Source: Burkholderiales bacterium (lineage in GTDB: Bacteria; Pseudomonadota; Gammaproteobacteria; Burkholderiales; SG8-39). From it: a stretch of DNA of 8,294 nucleotides. The translations under genes were made by a program, and so were the position numbers. The notes under the pieces were generated by a model, which worked only from the letters and a program-made list of their open reading frames with translations, was not told the DNA's origin and searched no databases. Location: contig CAKKSJ010000357.1 of NCBI GenBank assembly GCA_919902965.1, positions 1 through 8,294 of the forward strand, in the 5' to 3' direction. Of the stretch, positions 1-6,286 are shown in pieces. Within the stretch, counting starts at the first letter, position 1; each line of letters opens with the position of its first letter.

Positions 1-22
1 GGGAAAAGCCCTTATCCCACGA

Positions 23-48
23 ACAAGGGGGGATGCATCCCCCCTTGT
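23..48. repeat. Perfect 26-bp GC-rich palindrome
   Basis: The 26 bases form a perfect inverted repeat with no unpaired centre. Each arm is ACAAGGGGGGATG, and the axis falls in the ATGCAT at 33-38. As RNA this could form a strong stem, though the four to six central bases would have to open as a loop. No T-run follows, so it does not fit an intrinsic terminator. Possible identities are a REP-like dispersed repeat, the end of a miniature mobile element, or a protein binding site; the window alone cannot decide. Confidence 0.7.
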
Positions 49-61
49 CCTCCAGGAGGAC
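47..61. repeat. Inverted repeat GTCCTCC-A-GGAGGAC
   Basis: Two 7-base arms flank a single central A, directly abutting and slightly overlapping the 26-bp palindrome to its left. The right arm contains AGGAGGA, which resembles a ribosome binding site, but no suitable start codon with a long frame follows. The close packing of two dyads suggests one structured element and not two independent sites. Confidence 0.6.
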
Positions 62-331
62 TTCCTTCGGGGCGTAAATCCCCCCGCGGATGCAGCGTCG
101 CTATTTATCGAAATCTGTGCCATTTCTGTCAACTCTTGACTGATAAGAGACTAAGAATATCCACCAATACGATGCGACACGCCCCCCGTGCTCGCCTAGA
201 ATCAGACCGGGGGCTCAAGCGGGCGATCCGACACTGGGTTCAAGCGTCTCGGGAAACACCTGCGATCAACGCAGGAACGCAAAAAAAGAGACAATGTAAC
301 GCCGCATTTTACCTGCAAATCATCCATCACT

Positions 332-3100
332 ATGCCTACAGTTCACGCTATTGCATCAGACCCGAGCGGCTATTCGCGTTACGCCCAGCGCCTGGCGCAG
401 GCGCAGCCGGAATTGCTCCAGGCTGCACTCACCGCGATCGAACAGCCTTTCGATATCGCTGCCATGCGCGCCTGGCTCGGGCAACAGCCGGCCGGCGACG
501 AGGACGCGCTCAAGCGCGCGCTGCGGCGCCTGCGCCAGCAGGTCATGCTGCGCGTGCTGCTGCGCGACCTGTCCGGACGTGCGCCGCTGGCCGAAGTGGT
601 AAGCAGCATGAGCGATCTGGCCGAACTGTGCCTGGAGCATGCGCTGCGCCGGCTGAGTACCTGGCTGGAAGCCCAGTACGGCACGCCCATGGCGAACGGC
701 AAGCGGCAGGAGTTGATCGTGGTCGGCATGGGCAAGCTGGGCGGCCGCGAACTGAACGTCTCTTCGGATATTGATCTGATTTTCGTCTATCCGGAGGAAG
801 GTGAAACGGTCAGAGGAACAAGCGATAACGGCAGCAGCGCCGCGCCGCGGCTGTTGTCCAATTACGAATATTTCACCCGCCTCGGGCGCAAACTGATCAA
901 CGCGCTGGCAGATGTCACCGAGGATGGCCAGGTATTCCGCGTCGACATGCGCCTGCGCCCCAACGGCGATTCGGGGCCGCTGGCGTGCAGCTTCGATGCG
1001 CTGGAAAACTATTTCATTGCCGAAGGACGCGAGTGGGAGCGCTACGCCTGGATCAAGGCGCGCATCGTTGCGACCAGCAGCAAGCCGGGCGTGTCTGTCG
1101 CGGGCGACTCGGCCGGGAGTCCGCTGCCGCAGGCACTGGCTGCGGTCGCGCGGCCGTTCGTGTTCCGCAAATACCTGGACTTCGGCGCGTTTTCGGCGAT
1201 GCGTTCGCTGCACGCGCAGATCCGCGCCGAAGTCGCCCGGCGCGATCTCGCCGGACACATCAAGCTCGGCCCGGGCGGCATACGCGAGATCGAGTTCATC
1301 GCCCAGGCCTTCCAGTTGATACGCGGCGGGCGTGACGTCGAGCTGCAGATCCGGCCTACGCTGGAGGTACTCGCTCTGCTGCAGAAAAAAGGCCTGCTGC
1401 CCGCGCAGGTGGTGGCCGAACTCCGCGCGGCCTACGATTTCCTGCGTCGTCTGGAGCATCGCCTGCAGTACCTGGACGACGCGCAGACCCACGAATTGCC
1501 TGCCGGCGAAAATGACCAGGCCCTGGTCGCGGCTGCCATGGGGTTTGCGGACTACAGCGGGCTCCTCGGCCGGCTGGACACGCTGCGCGCGCAGGTGTCA
1601 CGCCATTTCGATGACGTGTTCGCCGCACCCGAGCGAGACGAGCATGCCTGCGTGCCGCTTTGGAATGGGGACCTCGACGCCGAGGCGGCGCACGAGCGGC
1701 TTTGCGCGCTGGGTTTTACCGACACCGGTGCCGCGCTGGCCCGCCTCAGCGGCGCGCGCGCGTCGCAACGCTATTCGCAACTCCCGGAGTCAAGCCGTGA
1801 ACGCTACGACGCCCTGATGCCGCGGGTGATCGAACTCGCGGCCAAGGCCGAAGCGCCTGAGGCCGCGCTCGCACGCAGCCTCGATCTGCTCGAAGCCATC
1901 AGCCGGCGCAGTTCTTACCTGGCACTGCTCTACGAATACCCGCAGGCGCTGGAGAAAGTGGTGCAACTGCTGGCCGCGTCGGGCTGGGCGGCAGCGTACG
2001 TCACGCGCCACCCCCTGCTGCTGGACGAACTGCTCGACGCGCGCACGCTCTACGCTGCGCCGGACTGGAAGGAATTCGCGGCGGGACTGCGCGCACAACT
2101 GGCGCGGCATGAAGACGACACCGAGCGGCGGATGGACGTGCTGCGCGAGGCGCATCATGCCCAGGTGTTCCGCCTGCTCGCGCAGGACCTTGCCGGGCAG
2201 CTCAGCGTGGAAGCGCTGGCCGACCATCTGTCGGCGCTGGCCGATCTGATGCTCCAGGTCACGCTGGGCAGCTGCTGGGCGCAATTGCGCAACCACCATC
2301 GCGAAGCGCCCTGTTTCGCCATCATCGCCTACGGCAAACTCGGCGGAAAGGAACTGGGCTATGCATCGGATCTGGACATTATTTTTCTGTATAACGACGC
2401 CGATGCGCGCGCGCCCGCCCTGTATTCGCGCCTGGCGCAGCGTGTCAACAGCTGGCTCAGCAGCGCCACCCCGTCCGGCGTGCTGTTTGAAACAGACCTG
2501 CGCCTGCGGCCCAACGGCGCCGGCGGCCTGATGGTGAGTTCAATGGAGGGATTTCGCGAATATCAGGAGAAGGATGCCTGGGTATGGGAGCACCAGGCCT
2601 TGACGCGGGCGCGCTACTGCGCCGGCGACGCCGAAGTGGGCGCCGCATTCGAGGCCGAGCGCATCGCCATCCTGCGGCGCGAACGCGACGCCGAAAAACT
2701 GCGCGGCGATGTCGTATCCATGCGGATGCAGATGCTCGATGCCCATCCCAACAAGAGTGGGTTGTTCGATCTCAAGCACGACCGCGGCGGCATGATAGAC
2801 ATCGAATTTATCGTGCAATACCTGGTGCTCGCGCACGCGCACCGTTACCCGCAGCTGACCGGCAATCTGGGCAACATCGCGCTGCTGAAAATGGCCGGCG
2901 AACTCGGTTTGATCCCCCTGGAGACGGCCCTGACGGTGCGCGACGGTTACCGCGAATACCGCAAGCGGCAGCACGCCGAAAGGCTGAACGGCGCGCCCTA
3001 TGCGCGCGTCGGCCAGGGCCCGCTGGCGATCTACATCGAAGCCACGCTGGACCTTTGGAAAACCGTGTTCGATTCCGCATCAATCAAAATGCAGCGCTGA
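332..3100 (+). CDS. glnE: Bifunctional glutamine synthetase adenylyltransferase/deadenylase
   Basis: This cytoplasmic enzyme adenylylates glutamine synthetase (GlnA) when nitrogen is plentiful and removes the AMP by phosphorolysis when nitrogen is short, under PII (GlnB) and glutamine control. The 922 residues are close to the usual family length, so the gene appears complete. It has the expected two nucleotidyltransferase halves. The N-terminal deadenylase half carries GMGKLGGRELNVSSDIDL with acidic pair D146/D148, then RLRPNG at 207-212 and GPGGIREIEF at 313-322. The C-terminal adenylylase half carries AYGKLGGKELGYASDLDI with D680/D682, RLRPNG at 724-729 and DRGGMIDIEF at 817-826. Both catalytic D-x-D pairs are intact, so both activities are expected. 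No good ribosome binding site precedes the ATG, but no other ATG or GTG lies in frame after the upstream TAG at 197-199, and the N-terminal YSRYAQRL is typical of the family. I am very sure of the identity and fairly sure of the start. Confidence 0.97.
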   Translation: MPTVHAIASDPSGYSRYAQRLAQAQPELLQAALTAIEQPFDIAAMRAWLGQQPAGDEDALKRALRRLRQQVMLRVLLRDLSGRAPLAEVVSSMSDLAELCLEHALRRLSTWLEAQYGTPMANGKRQELIVVGMGKLGGRELNVSSDIDLIFVYPEEGETVRGTSDNGSSAAPRLLSNYEYFTRLGRKLINALADVTEDGQVFRVDMRLRPNGDSGPLACSFDALENYFIAEGREWERYAWIKARIVATSSKPGVSVAGDSAGSPLPQALAAVARPFVFRKYLDFGAFSAMRSLHAQIRAEVARRDLAGHIKLGPGGIREIEFIAQAFQLIRGGRDVELQIRPTLEVLALLQKKGLLPAQVVAELRAAYDFLRRLEHRLQYLDDAQTHELPAGENDQALVAAAMGFADYSGLLGRLDTLRAQVSRHFDDVFAAPERDEHACVPLWNGDLDAEAAHERLCALGFTDTGAALARLSGARASQRYSQLPESSRERYDALMPRVIELAAKAEAPEAALARSLDLLEAISRRSSYLALLYEYPQALEKVVQLLAASGWAAAYVTRHPLLLDELLDARTLYAAPDWKEFAAGLRAQLARHEDDTERRMDVLREAHHAQVFRLLAQDLAGQLSVEALADHLSALADLMLQVTLGSCWAQLRNHHREAPCFAIIAYGKLGGKELGYASDLDIIFLYNDADARAPALYSRLAQRVNSWLSSATPSGVLFETDLRLRPNGAGGLMVSSMEGFREYQEKDAWVWEHQALTRARYCAGDAEVGAAFEAERIAILRRERDAEKLRGDVVSMRMQMLDAHPNKSGLFDLKHDRGGMIDIEFIVQYLVLAHAHRYPQLTGNLGNIALLKMAGELGLIPLETALTVRDGYREYRKRQHAERLNGAPYARVGQGPLAIYIEATLDLWKTVFDSASIKMQR

Positions 3101-3103
3101 CCC

Positions 3104-3119
3104 GGGCGTCGGTCCGCCC
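3104..3119 (+). terminator. Possible weak hairpin after glnE
   Basis: GGGCG and CGCCC pair around a six-base TCGGTC loop, four bases after the glnE stop. A wider CCCGGG pair at 3101-3106 and 3121-3126 brackets it. There is no T-run after the stem, so this may be a rho-dependent end or only a chance GC-rich dyad. Confidence 0.25.
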
Positions 3120-3169
3120 CCCCGGGAACCCGCTTCAAAATCGGGGAGGGCAGGCACGGATCGACAAAA

Positions 3170-3185
3170 ATTGACCGCGGTCAAT
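3170..3185. promoter_or_regulatory. 16-bp palindrome upstream of oxc, FNR/CRP-family-like site
   Basis: ATTGACCGCGGTCAAT is a perfect 16-bp palindrome, with core TTGAC-N4-GTCAA. Family knowledge: FNR, ANR and DNR-type regulators bind TTGAT-N4-ATCAA or variants with C/G at the fifth position. A possible -10 box, TACGAT, lies 23 bases after the core at 3208-3213, which would put transcription near 3220 and the palindrome centre about 42 bases upstream. That is close to the class II activator position (-41.5) of this regulator family. Regulation of oxc by such a protein is inference; a GntR-, LysR- or TetR-type operator cannot be excluded. Confidence 0.5.
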
Positions 3186-3207
3186 GCTCAACGCCGGTCT
3201 GCATCGC

Positions 3208-3213
3208 TACGAT
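3208..3213 (+). promoter_or_regulatory. Possible -10 box of the oxc promoter
   Basis: TACGAT matches four of six positions of the TATAAT consensus. There is no sigma-70 -35 box 16-18 bases upstream, which would fit an activator-dependent promoter using the palindrome at 3170-3185. Transcription from about 3220 would leave an untranslated leader of roughly 95 bases before oxc. Confidence 0.35.
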
Positions 3214-3315
3214 GGCGCACATGCATCAACCGGCCGCACGGCGATCGGCCATCAAAGCGTGAAATGAAACAGTTACGCCCATGAAATCCCTAGTTGACTG
3301 CACACAGGAGAGACC

Positions 3316-5055
3316 ATGTCCGCAGGATTGGAGCAAACCGCACCGGCCACAGCAAACGATGCCGTGGAAATGACCGATGGTTTTCATCTTGTCATCGATG
3401 CCCTGAAAGCCAACGGCATCGACACCATCTTCGGTCTTATCGGCATTCCCATCACTGACCTGGCGCGCCTGGCCCAGGCCCAAGGCATGCGCTTCATCAG
3501 CTTCCGGCATGAACAACAGGCTGGAAACGCCGCAGCGATCGCGGGTTATATGACCCAGAAACCGGGGATTTGCCTGACGGTGTCCGCCCCGGGCTTCTTA
3601 AACGGCCTGACCGCATTGGCCAATGCGACCACCAACTGCTTTCCGATGATTCTGATCAGTGGTTCCAGCGAACGTGAAATCGTCGACCTGCAACAAGGCG
3701 ACTACGAAGAAATGGATCAGCTGAATGCCGCAAAACCCTTCGCCAAGGCGTCCTACCGCATCAACAAGGCCGAAGACATCGGTATCGGCATTGCGCGCGC
3801 GATCCGCGCAGCAGTGTCCGGCCGTCCGGGCGGCGTCTACCTGGACCTGCCGGCGCAATTGCTGAGCCAGACGCTGGACGCGGCACGCGGCAGGAAATCA
3901 ATCGTGCGGGTAGTCGACCCGGTGCCGCGGCAAATTCCGGCTGCGGAATCGGTCAATCGCGCGCTCGACCTGCTCAAAAGCGCGAAGCGTCCGCTGATTC
4001 TTCTTGGCAAAGGCGCCGCCTACGCCCAGGCCGATGCCGACATCCGTGCCTTTATCGAAAAAACCGGCATCCCCTATCTGCCGATGTCCATGGCCAAAGG
4101 CCTGCTGCCCGACACCCATGCGCAATCGGCCTCGGCCTGCCGCTCCTTCGTACTGGCGGAGGCTGACGTCGTGATGATCGTCGGCGCCCGCCTGAACTGG
4201 CTGCTCTCGCACGGCAAGGGCAAGACCTGGGGCGCGCCGAAACAGTTCATCCAGATCGACATCTCGCCGACGGAAGCCGACAGCAACGTTGCGATCGCCG
4301 CGCCCGTGATCGGCGACATCGGCTCCTGCATGGCGGCAATGCTGGCAGGCATCGCGTCCGGCTTCAGCAAGCCCGGCGCGGAATGGACCGGCGCAATCGC
4401 CGAGCGCAAAGAAAAGAACATGACGAAGATGGCGGAAACCCTGGCCAAGAATCCGTCGCCGATGAACTACCACAGCGCACTGCGCGCGATCCGCGATGTG
4501 CTGAAAACGCATCCGCACATCAACCTCGTCAACGAAGGCGCCAACGCCCTGGATTTCACCCGCAGCATCGTCGACCAGTACCAGCCGCGCAAGCGTTTCG
4601 ACTCCGGCACCTGGGGCATCATGGGCATAGGCATGGGGTATTCCATAGGCGCAGCAGTGGTAAGTGGCCTGCCGGTGGTGGCCATCGAAGGCGACAGTGC
4701 TTTCGGTTTCAGCGGCATGGAACTCGAAACCGTGTGCCGCTACCAGCTGCCGATTACCACCGTCATTTTCAACAACAACGGTATTTACAAGGGCTGCGAC
4801 CCCAACCTCAATCCCAACAAGCCTGATGTTGCGGTCAGCGCATTCGTCAAGGGCGCGCGCTACGACAAGATGATCGAGGCCTTCGGCGGCGTCGGCTATC
4901 ACGTCACCACGCCGGCGGAACTGGGCAAGGCCTTGAGCGAGGCAATCGCGGCGGGCAAGCCGGCGCTGATCAACGCCGTCATCGACGAAGCGGCGGGTGC
5001 CGAGAGCGGCCGCCTGATCAATCTGAACCCGAAAAAGACCGCGACCAAAAAGTAA
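3316..5055 (+). CDS. oxc: Oxalyl-CoA decarboxylase, ThDP-dependent
   Basis: The enzyme converts oxalyl-CoA to formyl-CoA and CO2, the decarboxylation step of oxalate breakdown, in the cytoplasm with thiamine diphosphate and Mg2+. At 579 residues it is slightly longer than the 568-residue Oxalobacter formigenes protein, from a longer N-terminus, and resembles it closely throughout. Visible signatures are GIPITDLAR near 43-51; the ThDP-activating glutamate E66 in RHEQQAG; SAPGFLNG and the block SGSSEREIVDLQQGDYEEMD; GKGAAYAQ at 231-238; the ThDP/Mg motif starting GDS (D460) and reaching NNNG at 486-489 followed by IYKG; and the C-terminal ESGR (563-566), whose Ser and Arg contact the CoA substrate in the known enzyme. 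The start is supported by AGGAG at 3306-3310, five bases from the ATG. The family's usual partner, formyl-CoA transferase (frc), is not in the window. The gene stands alone and converges on the toxin-antitoxin cluster. Confidence 0.96.
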   Translation: MSAGLEQTAPATANDAVEMTDGFHLVIDALKANGIDTIFGLIGIPITDLARLAQAQGMRFISFRHEQQAGNAAAIAGYMTQKPGICLTVSAPGFLNGLTALANATTNCFPMILISGSSEREIVDLQQGDYEEMDQLNAAKPFAKASYRINKAEDIGIGIARAIRAAVSGRPGGVYLDLPAQLLSQTLDAARGRKSIVRVVDPVPRQIPAAESVNRALDLLKSAKRPLILLGKGAAYAQADADIRAFIEKTGIPYLPMSMAKGLLPDTHAQSASACRSFVLAEADVVMIVGARLNWLLSHGKGKTWGAPKQFIQIDISPTEADSNVAIAAPVIGDIGSCMAAMLAGIASGFSKPGAEWTGAIAERKEKNMTKMAETLAKNPSPMNYHSALRAIRDVLKTHPHINLVNEGANALDFTRSIVDQYQPRKRFDSGTWGIMGIGMGYSIGAAVVSGLPVVAIEGDSAFGFSGMELETVCRYQLPITTVIFNNNGIYKGCDPNLNPNKPDVAVSAFVKGARYDKMIEAFGGVGYHVTTPAELGKALSEAIAAGKPALINAVIDEAAGAESGRLINLNPKKTATKK

Positions 5056-5071
5056 AAGGCGATAGCTAAGT

Positions 5072-5098
5072 GGCCATTTCGGCAATTCTGAAATGGCC
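5072..5098. terminator. Hairpin between convergent oxc and hicB-like gene
   Basis: GGCCATTTC and GAAATGGCC form a perfect 9-bp stem around a nine-base loop, 17 bases after the oxc stop and just beyond the end of the - strand hicB-like gene. Its position between two converging genes suits a bidirectional terminator. Neither side has a strong T-run (TCTAAATGTTA follows on the + strand), so it may work as a barrier to exonucleases as much as a classical terminator. Confidence 0.5.
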
Positions 5099-5106
5099 TC
5101 TAAATG

Positions 5107-5430
5107 TTATGCCGCCAATTTCGCACTCGCCAAGCGGTTCAGGCTGACGCCTTCCTCGGCCGCCGTCAGCGCCAGGGCGCGATGCAGTTGAGGCGGGATG
5201 CGGACGCGAAACTCGCCGCTGTAGCGTTTTTCCGCGAGCGGCTCCGGCACCGATTCGCCGCTGGCCTGCATGTCGGTCACCACCTCGGCCACCACCTTCT
5301 GTATGCCCTTTAATGCGGCCTCCGGCGTCTTCGCCAACCAGCTCAGCGACGGGAACTCGGCGCACGTAGCCAAATGCTCACCGTCTTCTGCCGACCAGAT
5401 CACGCGGTACGTGTAGTGCTTGATGTTCAT
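5107..5430 (-). CDS. HicB-family antitoxin with ribbon-helix-helix domain, no HicA partner seen
   Basis: This 107-residue protein has the two parts of HicB-type antitoxins. The N-terminal HicB-like fold (about 6-65) includes the pattern YRVIWSAEDGEHLATCAEFPSLS followed by TPEAAL, in place of the usual EDGxYxAxxPEFPGLxxxGDTxEEAL. The C-terminal ribbon-helix-helix DNA-binding segment (about 73-105) contains FRVRIPPQLHRALALTAAEEGVSLNRL. In known systems HicB neutralises the small RNase HicA and represses the operon. No HicA-like ORF lies on either side: the 63 bases upstream separate it only from higA. It may thus be an orphan antitoxin or regulator co-transcribed with higBA. GGAAG at 5438-5442 is a suitable ribosome binding site, seven bases from the ATG. 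A 15-codon ORF overlaps the start codon. Confidence 0.85.
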   Translation of the reverse strand: MNIKHYTYRVIWSAEDGEHLATCAEFPSLSWLAKTPEAALKGIQKVVAEVVTDMQASGESVPEPLAEKRYSGEFRVRIPPQLHRALALTAAEEGVSLNRLASAKLAA

Positions 5431-5474
5431 GGCTTAGCTTCCAGTTTGTCTATGGCCTGCAGGACTTGCCTCAC
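5427..5474 (-). CDS. Possible 15-codon ORF overlapping the hicB-like start (ATGA)
   Basis: A GTG-initiated frame encodes VRQVLQAIDKLEAKP and stops at TGA inside an ATGA overlap with the hicB-like start codon. This arrangement would couple translation of the two, or the frame could be the remnant of a lost gene such as a partner toxin. GTG starts are common by chance and no good ribosome binding site precedes this one, so it may not be translated. The peptide resembles no family I recognise. Confidence 0.15.
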   Translation of the reverse strand: MRQVLQAIDKLEAKP

Positions 5475-5493
5475 CTGACAGTCAGCCGCAGAT

Positions 5494-5796
5494 CTACGCC
5501 GCCACCGACACTATGTCGCGGTATCGCTTCGGGTCCTGTTCGAGTTCCCACAGATCGAGCGCGGATTGCATCCGGAGCCAACTCTCGGGCGCGGTATTCG
5601 TCAGCTTGCCAAGCCGCACCGCCATGTCCGCGGACAATGCCCGCTTTTCGAGCAGAAGCTCCGACACGCTCAATCGGCTCACGCCGAGCCGGCGTGCAAG
5701 TTCGGTCTGCGACATCTTTAGCGCGGGCAGCACATCTTCCCGCAATACCTCGCCCGGGTGGGTGGGTTTGCGTTTCGGGTCGCGCAGGCTCTTCAT
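5494..5796 (-). CDS. higA: HigA-family antitoxin, XRE-type DNA-binding protein
   Basis: HigA binds and neutralises the HigB toxin and represses its own operon. The 100 residues are the usual length. The N-terminal PTHPGEVLREDVLPALKMSQ is typical of the HigA/VapI group, followed by a helix-turn-helix of the Xre/Cro class (about 29-65), TELARRLGVSRLSVSELL, and the family signature SADMAVRLGKLTNTAPESWL. Its ATG overlaps the higB stop by one base (TGATG), so the two are translationally coupled in the toxin-first order characteristic of hig loci. GGAGG at 5807-5811, inside the end of higB and ten bases from the ATG, is its ribosome binding site. It is expected to bind the inverted repeat at 6084-6100. 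Confidence 0.93.
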   Translation of the reverse strand: MKSLRDPKRKPTHPGEVLREDVLPALKMSQTELARRLGVSRLSVSELLLEKRALSADMAVRLGKLTNTAPESWLRMQSALDLWELEQDPKRYRDIVSVAA

Positions 5797-6074
5797 CAGT
5801 GATAATCCTCCAGATCCACTCCAACAACGTCTCCAGCTTCAAACTGGAACGTGATCCGCCAGTTCCCCGACACCGATACCGAGTACCTGCCTTTGCGATT
5901 GCCCGAGAGACCATGAAACGCGAATCCGGAAATGTTCATGTCTTCAGGTTTCGTCGCGGCATCCAGCCGGTCCAGGATCCGGCGTATGCGGTCGGCCTGC
6001 TTGGCGTCGATTCCACGGCGTTCGCTGTAGCTGAAGAATCGGGCTAGCCGCTTGTGGCGAAAACTCTTGATCAC
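5796..6074 (-). CDS. higB: HigB toxin, RelE-superfamily ribosome-dependent mRNA endonuclease
   Basis: HigB toxins cut mRNA in the ribosomal A site and stop growth until neutralised by HigA. The 92 residues match the usual length and begin MIKSFRHKRLARFF. The C-terminal half has the family blocks FHGLSGNRKGRYSVSVSGNW, RITFQFE and DVVGVDLEDYH. Residues H54, R73, D90, Y91 and H92 sit at positions that, as I recall, matter for Proteus vulgaris HigB activity; position 68, an arginine there, is valine here. The toxin is therefore probably active. The start codon is GTG at 6074, giving the correct family N-terminus. No ribosome binding site precedes it, and the predicted transcription start falls on the GTG itself, suggesting leaderless translation. 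It is the first gene of a higB-higA-hicB-like operon. Confidence 0.94.
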   Translation of the reverse strand: MIKSFRHKRLARFFSYSERRGIDAKQADRIRRILDRLDAATKPEDMNISGFAFHGLSGNRKGRYSVSVSGNWRITFQFEAGDVVGVDLEDYH

Positions 6075-6080
6075 GGCTGT

Positions 6081-6108
6081 ATTGTAATGCTATGCATTAC
6101 GGCGTCAA
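6081..6108 (-). promoter_or_regulatory. Promoter of the higBA operon
   Basis: On the - strand, TTGACG (6108-6103) and TACAAT (6086-6081) form a strong sigma-70 promoter with a 16-base spacer, matching five of six positions at each box. Counting six bases past the -10 puts the start of transcription at about 6074, the first base of the higB GTG codon. Confidence 0.8.
6084..6100. promoter_or_regulatory. Inverted repeat, likely HigA operator
   Basis: GTAATGC-TAT-GCATTAC is a perfect inverted repeat with 7-base arms around a 3-base centre. It fills most of the spacer of the higBA promoter and overlaps the -10 box. A dimeric Xre-type repressor bound here would block RNA polymerase, matching the autoregulation known for hig operons. 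Binding by HigA is inferred from position. Confidence 0.7.
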
Positions 6109-6286
6109 GCGAATTTGCCAACAATCCCGTTCATCGTGGTGTGCTATTTGCCTTGGTTGAGGAAACCAGGCCTTGAGCGTACCCTGACCGTGCTCGACCC
6201 CGGATTTGGGATCTTATGCGACCATCTTGGGGGAGCGACTTCCTAGGCTGGCGGAATAAATCGCGGCAGATGCAAGGAGACCAGAA
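6109..6286. other. Divergent intergenic region between higB and the TIR gene
   Basis: This separates the leftward higBA promoter from the rightward TIR gene. A bulged hairpin, GCCTTGGTT at 6150-6158 against AACCAGGC at 6164-6171, is the only clear structure. No convincing -35/-10 pair for the TIR gene was found; AATAAAT at 6255-6261 is AT-rich but has no matching -35. An AAGGAGA ribosome binding site at 6274-6280 serves the TIR gene. Confidence 0.4.

Larger units (their letters stand above)
1..331. other. Region upstream of glnE with GC-rich palindromes, no confident gene
   Basis: No confident gene lies in these 331 bases. The first 90 bases are a chain of GC-rich inverted repeats, two listed separately; a third weaker one pairs GGGG at 69-72 with the C-run at 80-85. 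A second + strand frame is open from the left edge to a TGA at 137-139 and could be the tail of an upstream gene, but the palindromes make this doubtful. Other dyads are GTCAA-CTC-TTGAC at 128-140 and CCTGCG-ATCAA-CGCAGG at 259-275. The second is followed by an A-run on this strand, so it does not look like a rho-independent terminator. I could not identify a convincing glnE promoter: TTGACT at 136-141 has only a poor -10 at the right distance. Confidence 0.5.

Noticed and set aside
136..163. Possible glnE promoter, TTGACT plus TATCCA
   Set aside because: The -10 match is poor (the spacing of 16 is acceptable), and the TTGAC is part of the small dyad at 128-140. Not strong enough to list.
259..275. 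CCTGCG-ATCAA-CGCAGG hairpin as a terminator
   Set aside because: No T-run follows on the + strand; the A-run at 281-287 would precede the hairpin on the - strand. Noted as a dyad only.
136..774. Long + strand frame starting with TTG and overlapping the glnE start
   Set aside because: It overlaps glnE in another frame, is rich in Arg/Ala/Pro as expected for a shadow of high-GC coding sequence, and resembles no family.
356..1492. 378-codon antisense frame inside glnE
   Set aside because: Glutamine-, arginine- and histidine-rich shadow of glnE; glnE is unambiguous on the other strand.
3898..5085. 395-codon antisense frame covering oxc
   Set aside because: Shadow of oxc; the translated sequence has no recognisable motif, while the sense strand is clearly oxalyl-CoA decarboxylase.
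5471..5914. 147-codon - strand frame across higA and the end of higB
   Set aside because: Overlaps two confident toxin-antitoxin genes in a different frame and has no family resemblance.
6150..6171. Bulged hairpin as a terminator or attenuator before the TIR gene
   Set aside because: The stem has a bulge and no T-run, and no gene reads into it from the left on the + strand.
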